A stretch of DNA of 30,893 bases, from assembly GCA_026400695.1 (NCBI GenBank), contig JAPLON010000104.1, positions 1-30,893 on the forward strand, in the 5' to 3' direction. The notes under the pieces were generated by a model. The model searched no databases. It saw nothing but the letters and a program-made list of their open reading frames with translations, and was not told the DNA's origin. This DNA is from Pseudomonadota bacterium. GTDB lineage: Bacteria > Pseudomonadota > Alphaproteobacteria > Paracaedibacterales > CAITNM01. Positions 1 through 7,490 of the stretch are shown piece after piece (position 1 is the first letter of the stretch; each line of letters starts with the position of its first letter). A program made the position numbers and the translations under genes.

Positions 1-2
1 GA

Positions 3-98
3 GCAGAAGTGGAGGCTCTACTTCAAAAATATCATCTATTATATAGTGACCCCCAAAGTCAAGAACTTATATCTTTTAGGTGTGGTACAAGGAATTAA
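3..98 (+). CDS. C-terminal end of an unidentified gene, cut by the window edge
   Basis: An open frame enters from the left edge and ends at a TAA at 96-98. The visible 31 residues (AEVEALLQKYHLLYSDPQ and so on) look like ordinary coding sequence at first, with charged and leucine residues, then turn into a low-complexity tail. I cannot assign a family. The odd tail may come from the left end of the neighbouring IS110-type element, in which case this is a host gene interrupted by insertion. This is inference; the frame is short and could be chance. Confidence 0.25.
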   Translation, partial: AEVEALLQKYHLLYSDPQSQELISFRCGTRN

Positions 99-242
99 AC
101 AGTTGGCTTGAAAGAACATTGATCACAAGAATCGCTCTTAGAAAAAGCAGCTGTTTCGTAGAGTAGGATTAGCTTTGAACGAATTGCTGACAGGACAGCT
201 TTAGAGCTGCCGCTGTGTACAATAAGAAGAAGGGGGCTTACC

Positions 243-1187
243 ATGTTAACAACTGTAGGACTAGACGTATCTAAAGCCACACTCGATTTTTGCGTTTTAA
301 AAACCAAGGACGACCGAAGATTTTATAAATTCGATAATAACGCAGATGGCCATCAAAAACTGTTGGATTTGTTGGCAAACCTAGAAGTAGCATTAGTGGT
401 TTTAGAGCCAACCGGAGGTTATGAGGCCACAATTTGCGCTGTATTGCATCGCCATAAATATGCTATCCATAGAGTGAATACATTATCATTTCACAAGTTT
501 GCTAAATCTTTAAACTAAAAAAAAAATCGGATCGATGCGTATAAGCTAGCTTACTATGGAGTTAGTATGGATGTTAAAGCAAATTATCACCAATCAGAAT
601 ATCAGCAGCAACTTAAGGATTTGGTGGCTAGACGAGAGTACTTGGTTAGTCAATTATCCAATGAAAAGAAAAATTTAAAACATAAAGAGCTCTCAAAAAT
701 AAAATATTCTATTAGCTCTCATATTACTTACTTAGTGAATGCGATTAAGGAATTGGATAAGCAAATTGATGAGTTTGCCTTATCTGAAGAAGATCAAGCC
801 AAGAAAGTTGAGCTGGCATGTTCTGTTCCAGGTATAGGTAAAACTCTTAGTTATAAGTTGTTAGCCTTTTTGCCTGAATTAGGGGATGATTCATTTGATT
901 TAAATGAATTGACAGCGATCACAGGGCTTGCTCCATACTGTAGGGACAGTGGAAATAAATCAGGTAAGCGCTTTATTCGAGGAGGGCGCAAAATCCCACG
1001 AGATGCTTTATATATGGCGGTGTTGAGTGGTTTTCATAAAATTCCTTTGTTAAAAAATTTAAAAGAAAGATTGCTAAAAAAAGGTAAACCTAAAACGGTT
1101 GCGATTGTTGCTTGTATGCGAAAGCTGTTGGGAATTTTGCACTCCATTCTTAAAAGGCAAGAGGAATTTGTTGAGCAGATCGTTTAG
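243..1187 (+). pseudogene. IS110-family transposase with a premature in-frame stop
   Basis: The first open stretch (243-518, 91 residues) starts with the RuvC-like DEDD fold of IS110 transposases: D8 in GLDVSKATLDF and E55 in LEPTGGYE. It ends at a TAA at 516-518. The same reading frame continues without any shift as NRIDAYKLAYYG, which carries the third acidic position, and then as 567-1187. The second part has a coiled region and the C-terminal Transposase_20 domain (VPGIGKTLSYKLLAFLPELG, then GLAPYCRDSGNKSGKR and GGRKIPRDALYMA), which in this family supplies the catalytic serine. Total length, about 315 residues, is normal for IS110. The stop abuts a run of ten A at 517-526, but because both halves share a frame the defect is a nonsense codon, not a slip. 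Readthrough is possible; inactivation is more likely. Element ends are not visible because IS110 elements lack long terminal inverted repeats. Confidence 0.9.
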
Positions 1188-1199
1188 AAGACATTAGTA

Positions 1200-1273
1200 G
1201 TTACCCACAAGTCCACAGTCCTCCCAGAGCCCTTAATTGCTCTGGGCATTGGCTCGTGGACACTGTGGGTAAC
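1200..1273 (+). ncRNA. Nested three-tier hairpin behind the IS110 transposase (possible bridge RNA or end structure)
   Basis: Three perfect stems nest inside each other: GTTACCCACA (1200-1209) with TGTGGGTAAC (1264-1273), GTCCAC (1211-1216) with GTGGAC (1256-1261), and CCCAGAGC (1223-1230) with GCTCTGGG (1239-1246). The apical loop is 1231-1238, and an asymmetric internal loop (1217-1222 opposite 1247-1255) separates the upper stems. The structure starts 13 nt after the transposase stop. IS110/IS1111 elements encode a structured noncoding RNA in a flanking region whose internal loops guide donor and target choice; the layout fits, but guide matches were not tested. A terminator is less likely because no T-tract follows. 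Confidence 0.45.
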
Positions 1274-1322
1274 ATGTGTCCCAAGCGGAAATTATTTTTT
1301 AAAAAACATTCAAAGATAATTG

Positions 1323-2359
1323 CTAAGCAGCTATTTTTGAGGAGAGATTCATCGTTTGTTTAACTTTCTTTTGCTGCCTAATTTTTTCTTTTGTTTTTCC
1401 GTTTGTTATTGTAGTTGGGCCTTGTGGATCTCGTGGGTAAGTCGAAGACTTATCCACATATCTACAGGCCTGAGTTCCCTTGCTTTCTAGACTTCCCACC
1501 AACTTCGGCATAAATGCCCACTGAGTAGCTTCCGCTTTACCTGTCATCACCTCATGCGGCCTATGCTGGTTTATTCCGCTGTGCCTGCGTGAATAGTTAT
1601 ACCAGTGAATATAAGCATCCAAGCTTGCCTTGGCTTCCTTTACACTTTCGTAAGTATTTAAGTAAACTTCTTCATATTTTACTGTTCTCCAGAACCTTTC
1701 AATTGGTATGTTATCTAGGGCTCGGCCCTTGCCATCCATACTGATTCTTACCCCAAGCAACGTCAGTTGATAAATCCATTCCTGGCTGGTGAACTGGCAG
1801 CCTTGATCAGAATTGATAATCTTTGGTTTGTAACCCTTGGTAATCGCCATTTCTAGCGCCCTTAAACAACTTTCCGTATCAAGGCTCGTGCTAATATGCC
1901 ACCCCATCACATGGCGACTCAACACATCAATTAATACGGTTAAATAGATAAATCCAGTGGCTGTCTTGATGTAGGTGATATCTACACACCAGACATCGTG
2001 CGGCTTTAACGGTGGATATCCTTCAACAAATATGGAAACACTTTATGTTCATGATTACGCTTGCTTAGGTTTTTCTTTGGATACACCGCCTCCAAACCCA
2101 TCAACTTCATCAATCGATAAACCTTTTTGCGGTTGATAGGGTAACCTAAGTCCTTTAAATCCCAGGTAATCCGTCGATATCCTTGAAATGGCCTCATGGC
2201 ATAAATCTCTCGAATTTCATTCATGATTGTGACCGTATCATCAGCACAGGCCTTGGGCCTCACATAGCAGCTTGAAAGATTCACATCTAAAAGCTTGGCT
2301 CGAGAACGTTTGCTTAAATCTTGATGCCCACTTTTTACAAGTTCTTGCCGTTCTTTCAT
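1323..2359 (-). pseudogene. IS3 orfB: DDE integrase-type transposase, frameshifted
   Basis: The N-terminal part (2359-2006) holds the HTH_21-like region (MRPFQGYRRITWDLKDLGY, RKKVYRLMKLMGL) and stops at 2006-2008. The protein resumes in another frame: after PYLLK, the sequence reads GYPPLKPHDVWCVDITYI through TATGFIYLTVLIDVLSRHVMGW. One base seems to be missing in the CCTTC tract near 2020-2024. The catalytic triad is all encoded: D in VDITYI, D in NSDQGCQF, and E in IPIERFWRTVKYEEVY, followed by the usual YNYSRRHSGINQHRP. The start ATG overlaps the orfA stop as ATGA (2356-2359), as expected in IS3 elements. The last codons run through the terminal repeat and just past the element. Confidence 0.9.
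1339..1354 (+). repeat. IS3 terminal inverted repeat (orfB end)
   Basis: GAGGAGAGATTCATCG pairs with the reverse complement of 2674-2689. It lies inside the last codons of the open frame of orfB, which stops at 1323, just beyond the inferred element end. Confidence 0.65.
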
Positions 2360-2649
2360 CGGTATCTCCCGACAACTTTGGCTAAAAAACCGTTTTCTAT
2401 TGTCAACCTCCCAATGGCGGCATGTAATTGTTCAATCTCTGCCTGACCTTGATCTTTAGTTGGTATGCCATTTTTAAATACTTCTTGGCCATTATCTAGT
2501 AAAGCCTTTTTCCATTTAAAAAGTTGTGAACTAACTATGCCAAACTGCTGACACAGTTCCGCTGTAGTTTTTTCACCTCGAATCGCTTCAATGGCTACCT
2601 TGAACTTAAATTCAGCAGTGTGCGGTTTCTTCTTCATATTGCTTTTCAT
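2356..2649 (-). CDS. IS3 orfA: helix-turn-helix transposase subunit
   Basis: This 97-residue protein begins with a basic HTH_Tnp_1 (Transposase_8) domain: HTAEFKFKVAIEAIRGEKT, ELCQQFGIVSSQLFKWKKALL. It continues with a helix rich in E, Q and L (IEQLHAAIGRLTIENGFLAKVV) that matches the leucine-zipper region of IS3 OrfA. An internal start at residue 5 (MKKKPHT) is also possible. It looks intact, and its stop overlaps the orfB start, the usual place for programmed -1 frameshifting that gives the OrfAB fusion. It binds the element ends. Confidence 0.88.
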   Translation of the reverse strand: MKSNMKKKPHTAEFKFKVAIEAIRGEKTTAELCQQFGIVSSQLFKWKKALLDNGQEVFKNGIPTKDQGQAEIEQLHAAIGRLTIENGFLAKVVGRYR

Positions 2650-2673
2650 TTAATTCATCCTCTTATTATTTAG

Positions 2674-2689
2674 GGATGAACCTCTCCTC
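2674..2689 (-). repeat. IS3 terminal inverted repeat (orfA end)
   Basis: On the minus strand this reads GAGGAGAGGTTCATCC, preceded by TGTCA at the presumed outer end (2690-2694). It is the partner of 1339-1354 and sits about 25-40 nt upstream of the orfA start. Confidence 0.65.
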
Positions 2690-2728
2690 TGACAACTGTT
2701 CTATTTTATTGGGGTCATTATAGTTTAA

Positions 2729-2848
2729 GCTCATTTTTGTGCCATCAATAACATAGCTGTTAAATGGAATCAGCCTCTACATAATTGGGCTTTGACTATC
2801 TCGCAGCTTGATATTTACTTCCCTAATCGACTTAATATTAATGGGTAA
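2729..2848 (+). pseudogene. C-terminal remnant of an IS256/Mutator-type transposase
   Basis: In the frame ending at TAA 2846-2848 the sequence reads AINNIAVKWNQPLHNWALT followed by SQLDIYFPNRLNING. Mutator-type transposases end with a segment of the form KWxxPIxNWxLTLNQFxIxFxxRL, and the match is close. An in-frame stop at 2726-2728 and the IS3 end at 2694 cut off everything upstream. Only about 40 residues remain. The family call rests on this one motif; no catalytic residue is present. Confidence 0.5.
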
Positions 2849-2947
2849 ATTTATGCGACTGACACAGTTCATTGAAGGTTCTCAACTTATGTGAAAATTG
2901 TCTTGCAAAAAGGGACCACCATAAAGGATATTTGATTTTATCCCATT

Positions 2948-3301
2948 CTACACACTACGGCGTTTACTTTTTGTAGTTGGAATAACAAAATCTTCTGTAT
3001 CTGGCTTATTGTAACTAACACCTGGATACGCAACGCATGCAACTCTTGCAACGTCATTTACACAACTGTCTGCAATTTCAGCCAATATTCGACAGCAAGA
3101 CGCAGATGCATTATCACCACTAATGTCGATAGTATCAGAGCATACTGCGCAAAGTAAATCATCACCACGACAAACTAAATCTACTACCCCATGTGTACCT
3201 GTATTTTCATTGGCAAATTCAAGATCTTTCTTAGGAAATCCTGCAAAAAAAACTATAGTTAAAATCACAATTGATAACAAAAAACTTTTAGCTTTTGCCA
3301 T
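2948..3301 (-). CDS. Small cysteine-rich exported protein, unknown function
   Basis: I chose the ATG at 3301 because it is preceded by a GGAAAG tract and gives a clean export signal: MAKAKSF, then a hydrophobic stretch LLSIVILTIVFFAGF. The open frame continues 21 codons further upstream to 3364, which seems spurious. The mature part of about 95 residues has seven cysteines (VC, LLCAVC, SCC, DSC, AC), so disulfide bonds in the periplasm or outside are likely. It ends in a basic tail (TTKSKRRSV). I do not recognise a family. It stands alone between the IS256 scrap and the exonuclease; an uncleaved membrane anchor is possible in place of a signal peptide. Confidence 0.55.
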   Translation of the reverse strand: MAKAKSFLLSIVILTIVFFAGFPKKDLEFANENTGTHGVVDLVCRGDDLLCAVCSDTIDISGDNASASCCRILAEIADSCVNDVARVACVAYPGVSYNKPDTEDFVIPTTKSKRRSV

Positions 3302-3364
3302 TAGACTTTCCAACTTATTAAACCCATAGCCATTGCTACAGTGAATGCCACATACTTCTAACAT

Positions 3365-3666
3365 TTCCCATACTTAATTGCAACATACCGCCTACAAAAC
3401 TTTCCTAGAAACCTATTATGAGGCATACAAGGAATATAAGATCCATGTTTTTACGACGAAATCTAATAAGGAATCTCTCCAACCATCTGTCATCAATGAT
3501 TCAATAATAGCGTTTAGTGCAGGACCATGTATGTAAACTGGACAACAAAAATACATTACGAAAAAATTTGCAACAGAGCCGAGAATCCTTATGAGGTGCG
3601 ATTTTTAAAAGTTTGTCGTGAGCAAAATTTTTCTTCATCAATTTTTGCGTATGGATTGCCCCCAAA
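3365..3666. other. Gene-poor spacer with one short open frame
   Basis: No recognisable gene. On the plus strand a TTG-initiated frame at 3378-3536 (52 codons, containing FLETYYEAYKEYKIHVFTT) stays open and has a plausible composition, but there is no Shine-Dalgarno tract and no family match. It may be a decayed fragment or chance. A second small frame (3527-3718, plus) runs into the exonuclease gene and is not convincing. Confidence 0.3.
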
Positions 3667-4620
3667 TCAATACCTCACTATCTCAGACACCCCGCGTCTA
3701 GTTGAAAAACGATTATAAGCATCCATTACTTCATGCTCTAGTTTAAATGGACGATTTTCATATACCTCAATTCTTAACCAATCCGTTTCTTTTTCTAAAT
3801 CATCATTTGATATTATTTTATGCCAAGTCTTACGCTCTGCATCCCAACGATAACCACGATTTTTCAACTTATCTTTGTTTTCAAAGGGAGCACTGAGAGC
3901 CCATAATTTTACATCCGTTGCACTTGCTTTATCTAGTAATGTCTTAAATACCTTCGCACCTGATGATGGTAGTTCAGATTGCAAAATTTCCAATAGTGCA
4001 TGACAATCCATTGAAGCCCGATGACCACTAAAGTGAAATCCAAACTTATAAGCCAAAAACTCTAGACTAGCTGCACCAAAACCCTCACCTTTCCAAGGCA
4101 TCTGTGCATATGAACACCCCCAAGCTTTCTTTTTAAAAAATGGTAATCTTGCTTCAATAAACCTCCGGTCAAAAGCTGCGTTATGGGCAATCACTAAATC
4201 AACATCTTCAACTAATTTTTCAACCATTGAATCAAAGATTTTTTTACCCATTACCATATCATCCGTAATGCCATGAATGTTTGTAGATTCCAAAGGAATT
4301 GGCATGCCAGGATCTTCTAATTCATTGTAGGTTTCAATCACACGATATGCCTGCCCTGTTTCTGGACAATACTCAACTACTACAATACCCAGCTCAATAA
4401 TCCTATCATGATCGTGGCTTATACCAGTGGTTTCGGTATCTATAATTGCAGCCTTAAGTAATTTGGCTGGAGGATTTGCCTCAGAATAAAATGTACGTGG
4501 TGTAAATGGCCGAGTGATTCGATAGTTTTGTGATTTAACCCAATCTACAACGAAATCCAGATCTAATGGTTCTGAGTCTGGTTGCGCTGTAAAGCTATGG
4601 CTTGGTTTAGAGTTTAACAT
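3667..4620 (-). CDS. DnaQ-like DEDDh 3'-5' exonuclease
   Basis: The protein has 317 residues. The exonuclease domain spans about residues 55-215 with all three motifs: Exo I IIDTETTG (D61, E63), Exo II AHNAAFDRRF (D151) and Exo III HRASMDCHALLEIL (H200, D205). The histidine places it in the DEDDh branch with DNA polymerase III epsilon and RNase T. It should remove nucleotides from 3' ends of DNA or RNA. After the domain comes a region KLWALSAPFENKDKLKNRGY followed by RWD and KTWHK, which resembles the small DUF5710-type module (dehydrated W, GxRWD, KxW pattern) and may bind substrate. It is longer than the catalytic core and lacks a polymerase-binding signature that I can recognise, so it is probably a stand-alone nuclease and not the replicative dnaQ. 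It is monocistronic here. Confidence 0.85.
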   Translation of the reverse strand: MLNSKPSHSFTAQPDSEPLDLDFVVDWVKSQNYRITRPFTPRTFYSEANPPAKLLKAAIIDTETTGISHDHDRIIELGIVVVEYCPETGQAYRVIETYNELEDPGMPIPLESTNIHGITDDMVMGKKIFDSMVEKLVEDVDLVIAHNAAFDRRFIEARLPFFKKKAWGCSYAQMPWKGEGFGAASLEFLAYKFGFHFSGHRASMDCHALLEILQSELPSSGAKVFKTLLDKASATDVKLWALSAPFENKDKLKNRGYRWDAERKTWHKIISNDDLEKETDWLRIEVYENRPFKLEHEVMDAYNRFSTRRGVSEIVRY

Positions 4621-4747
4621 AACGTTCCCTCCCCTTTAAACATCTAGCGTATGATAATCCAATTGTCGTGGTAAATTACAGAAATTTTTGTCTGAATCGC
4701 TAATTTTTAAGAAATCATACCCGTAAAATTACGTTTTTAATTATGGC

Positions 4748-5098
4748 TTATAGTAGCCACAAAGCATTAATTTGGAGGCCCCAAAAGTTCCCACCAAAAG
4801 ACAAAGGATAAGCTCCTGTATACAAAATAATCCCTATAAACGACTTATCTTTAGCTAAGTTTTCCTTAAACCAACGTAAATGCTTGAAACTATCTTTAGA
4901 AATTGATGTACTTGCCTTAACTTCAATACCAGCAATATGCCCATCTTCATTTTCAACAATGAAGTCAATTTCTCGGCCGAGCTTATCGCGATAGTGAAAT
5001 AACTGATAATCTTCAAATGCAGCATCAATCAAAGCAGCAAGTTGTGTAAAAACAAATGTCTCCAACAGCACACCACTAGCCGTTCTGACAATAATTTT
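4748..5098 (-). pseudogene. C-terminal remnant of a DUF4143 (AAA-type) ATPase
   Basis: The frame reads RTASGVLLETFVFTQLAAL, then FHYRDKLGREIDFIVEN and GIEVKASTSISKDSFKHLRWF. This is the DUF4143 C-terminal half of bacterial and archaeal ATPases, a PD-(D/E)xK-like fold (D in EIDFIV, ExK in IEVKAS). The whole ATPase is normally about 380-420 residues; the N-terminal Walker domain is missing, and a stop lies at 5099-5101. A GTG at 5071 could start a 107-residue product, but there is no reason to think it is functional. The truncation point coincides with that of the ketosynthase on the other strand. Confidence 0.75.
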
Positions 5099-5118
5099 TT
5101 AGCATAGGCTCTACATAT

Positions 5119-6150
5119 ATGGGTATAGTTTCTTATTATTCATTATATTCGACAGAGCAGGCAATGAGAGATGCTAACCTTGAAAATGATCCAATTGTAA
5201 CTTCTGGGCGTATGGGGGTTGCTTATGGATCTAGCTTTGGTAGCACAGCACCTTTGGCAGATTTTGCAGAGCTTCTATTCAATAAAAATCTAAAAAATAT
5301 TACCTCTACGAGTTATATAAAGTTGATGAGCCACACTGCAGCAGTTAATATTTCTCTTTCTTTCGGTTTGCAGGGAAGAATTATTCCGACATCTGTGGCG
5401 TGTGCATCTGGAAGCTTAGCAATAGGATATGCTGCTGAAGCTATTCGTAGCGGAGCTCAAGATATTATGATTGCTGGAGGGGCAGAAGAACTATGTCCAT
5501 CTATGGCAGCTGTATTTGATACCCTTTATGCAACAAGCACCCGTAATGATTCTCCCATGACTACACCGCGTCCTTTTGATTCACAAAGAGACGGGCTTGT
5601 AATAGGAGAGGGTGCTACTACTTTAATTTTAGAAGATTATGATAGCGCGGTTGCTAGGAATGCCAAGATATACGCTGAAATTGTTGGGTTTGGTACAAAT
5701 GTAGATGGTCAGCATGTGACTCAGCCATCCCATAAAACAATGGAACAAGCAATGCGTCTGGCTTTGAACGATGCCAAACTTAGCCCTGAAGATATTGGCG
5801 TAATTAATGGTCATGGAACCTCAACAGAATTTGGAGACGTTACTGAATCGCAGGCAACTTATTCATTATTTGGCGATAAGGTTCCATTTCATACCCTGAA
5901 AGGTCACTTTGGCCATACCCTGGGTGCGTGTGGTGCTCTTGAAGCTTGGCTTGGTATTGAAATGATGCGTGAAGGCTGGTTTGCTCCAATTGCAAATTTA
6001 GATGAAGTAGACAGCAAATGTGCTCCCCTTCATTACATCAAGAAGGATATTTTAAAGAAAAATATAGAGTATTTTATGAGTAATAATTTTGCTTTCGGTG
6101 GAATTAATACTAGTTTGATTTTTCGTTTGTATAGGAAACTGGGATTGTAG
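5119..6150 (+). pseudogene. Beta-ketoacyl-ACP synthase (FabF-like), N-terminus missing
   Basis: The 343 residues match condensing enzymes that elongate acyl-ACP. The active site is complete: C95 in TSVACASGS, H232 in NGHGTSTEFGD and H266 in KGHFGHTLGACGALEAW, with the NNFAFGGINTSL tail. FabF places its cysteine near residue 163, so about 70 residues of the first thiolase-like half are absent; the frame is closed by a TAA at 5092-5094. The details (SYIKLMSHTAAVN, GGAEELCP, FDTLYATSTRN) remind me more of the ketosynthases of aryl-polyene-type clusters than of housekeeping FabF; this is recall, not a search. Without the N-terminal strands the fold is probably broken, but the reading frame has no internal lesion, so truncation may be recent. 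No acyl carrier protein or other partner is nearby. Confidence 0.75.
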
Positions 6151-6292
6151 GGTGAGACCATTCCAGAGTGTGGAGTATAGGTCAGAAGTAGCGTAGTTTC
6201 TGCTATTTTTGGAAAAATAGTACCTACATTTTGATTTATACAACACAGCCGATTGTTGTATATAGCAAAGTATTAACTTTAAGGAAATCCAT

Positions 6293-6619
6293 ATGATTCT
6301 TGATCTATCATCTTTGCAAAAAGCCATAGCTCAGCTTGAAGAGGCTCTTGAGTATTGCCAATCAGACCTTGCCAAAAACGATGCCAGGTTAGCTCAACAT
6401 CTGCGAGCTGCTGCTATTCAAGCATTTGGATTTACCTATGAATTATCATTTAAAATGCTTAAACGATTCTTAGAGGCTACTGAACCGAACCCCGATTCGC
6501 TTGACGAAATGAGCTTTAACGAAATCATCCGCAAAGGGTTTGGGCTTGAAATGCTGTGTAGGATTATTGCTGGCCTTCGGGTCAGAAATAATCCTACAAA
6601 AACAAGTATATTACATTAG
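6293..6619 (+). pseudogene. HI0074/HepT-like nucleotidyltransferase substrate-binding (HEPN) protein, disrupted C-terminus
   Basis: A good Shine-Dalgarno (AAGGAA) precedes the ATG. Residues 1-85 match the HI0074 family: LQKAIAQLEEALEY, AAAIQAFGFTYELSFKMLKRFLEA, SFNEIIRKGFGL. The family normally continues another 45-50 residues with a W-R and RNxTSHTY segment containing the Rx4H motif. Here, right after GFGL, the DNA becomes a perfect-stemmed 42-nt palindrome (6557-6598) and the last residues (AGLRVRNNPTKTSILH) lack that histidine. Such proteins form four-helix HEPN dimers and pair with a MNT nucleotidyltransferase in toxin-antitoxin modules; no partner gene is present on either side. I infer an orphan, inactivated copy. 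Confidence 0.7.
6557..6598 (+). repeat. 42-nt palindromic element (hairpin with UUCG loop)
   Basis: Arms TGTAGGATTATT (6557-6568) and AATAATCCTACA (6587-6598) are perfectly complementary over 12 bp. Inside them CTGGCC (6570-6575) pairs with GGTCAG (6580-6585) with one G-T wobble, closing on the loop TTCG (6576-6579). One G-A mismatch separates the two helices. The element falls exactly where the HEPN-like protein departs from its family, which suggests insertion. No T-tract follows, so a simple terminator is less likely. Confidence 0.7.
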
Positions 6620-6641
6620 TAGTTATTCAAAATTAGATCAT

Positions 6642-7490
6642 TTAGTTTATGTATCCTATTAACATGACATCGACATCAGGAGTATAGCGAGAAACGTTTT
6701 GTCTGGTAATGTCAGTAGGGCCATCACTTTGATTATCATAGTTATGCCATTTTCCACTTGAAAAATACATACATCTTGCATGACCATTACGTGACCACGA
6801 CGCAACAAAATCTCCTTTATAATATTTGTCATCGATCTTTATAGATCCATCGGCACAAAATTTACTAACCCCAGCTTCAATCCATTTCTTATATGGAATA
6901 GCTACAATTGGTTTACCAAAAAATAAATCTTTTGCATCCCAGTCTGTTAACACATAGTTTTCAAAATGAGGAATACTTAATTTGTTTTCCATTTCTTCTA
7001 CGACATATTCTCCAATTGCTCTTAAAACCAACTCTTTTGATGGATGCTTGTTGAACGATGCACTATCAATTGTATTTTTTGTAATTTTAACGTCTTTTAC
7101 ATAATAATTACCATTTTCATCTTTTGATAATAAGTCTTCAAAATCTTGACTCAACTTTTTATTCTGTAATACACCATATAAAAATGAATACAAAATGCAT
7201 GCGCTTTGATTGCTTGATTGCCTAAAATTCTTACTTGATGTTTTTAGATTTTTAAATTCTGATCCAGCTTCAATTTTCTCTGATAATAAAATTAGTTTTT
7301 TTTTATTTTCATTAGAGAAACTTCCATAAGAGGGAGTATATTTTTTTGATGTAGAATTATGGATAGATGACTTTGAAGATAACTCCATATCTTGAAATTC
7401 TACATTTTTTAGTGGGAAAATAGGGTCAATTAAGCAGCTAGCAAAGAATATATTACTGACGATTAGATAAACTATATTGAAACGTCGCAT
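6642..7490 (-). CDS. Predicted lipoprotein with USP/papain-like cysteine peptidase boxes
   Basis: The 282-residue protein has an AGGA Shine-Dalgarno, an N-terminal signal ending in the lipobox-like FFASC (C19), then a polar serine-rich linker (about 23-65). Two later regions resemble ubiquitin-specific protease boxes: NQSACILYSFLYGVLQ with C98 at the head of a helix, and WSRNGHARCMYFSSGKWHNY with H237 in a GH-x-x-C strand followed by a GKW strand and N250 or D252, the usual position of the third catalytic residue. The final strand VDVMLIGYIN fits the end of the same fold. From this I infer an exported thiol peptidase, possibly acting on ubiquitin or a ubiquitin-like protein of a eukaryotic host. 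Overall similarity is weak and the assignment rests on the spacing of these boxes. It could also be another papain-fold enzyme or a transglutaminase-like protein. Confidence 0.45.
   Translation of the reverse strand: MRRFNIVYLIVSNIFFASCLIDPIFPLKNVEFQDMELSSKSSIHNSTSKKYTPSYGSFSNENKKKLILLSEKIEAGSEFKNLKTSSKNFRQSSNQSACILYSFLYGVLQNKKLSQDFEDLLSKDENGNYYVKDVKITKNTIDSASFNKHPSKELVLRAIGEYVVEEMENKLSIPHFENYVLTDWDAKDLFFGKPIVAIPYKKWIEAGVSKFCADGSIKIDDKYYKGDFVASWSRNGHARCMYFSSGKWHNYDNQSDGPTDITRQNVSRYTPDVDVMLIGYIN

Larger units (their letters stand above)
1334..2694 (-). mobile_element. IS3-family insertion sequence, about 1.36 kb
   Basis: The element contains orfA and orfB on the minus strand and is bounded by imperfect inverted repeats. 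The right-hand copy at 1339-1354 (GAGGAGAGATTCATCG) matches the reverse complement of 2674-2689 (GAGGAGAGGTTCATCC) at 14 of 16 positions, or 14 of the first 15. The orfA-proximal end begins TGTCA on the minus strand (2694 inward), which fits the TG terminus of IS3 elements; the other end reads TTTTT there and seems degraded. No convincing target duplication was found. orfB is frameshifted, so this copy cannot move by itself unless rescued in trans. Confidence 0.75.

Noticed and set aside
95..307. Minus-strand 70-residue open frame over the IS110 start
   Set aside because: It overlaps the well-supported transposase N-terminus and has no recognisable motif.
3527..3718. Plus-strand 63-residue open frame
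   Set aside because: Overlaps the end of the exonuclease gene, has no Shine-Dalgarno and an unlikely composition.
6052..6327. Minus-strand 91-residue open frame
   Set aside because: Antisense to the ketosynthase end and the HEPN gene start; no motif.
6557..6598. The 42-nt hairpin as a plain terminator
   Set aside because: It lies inside an open frame and lacks a T-tract.
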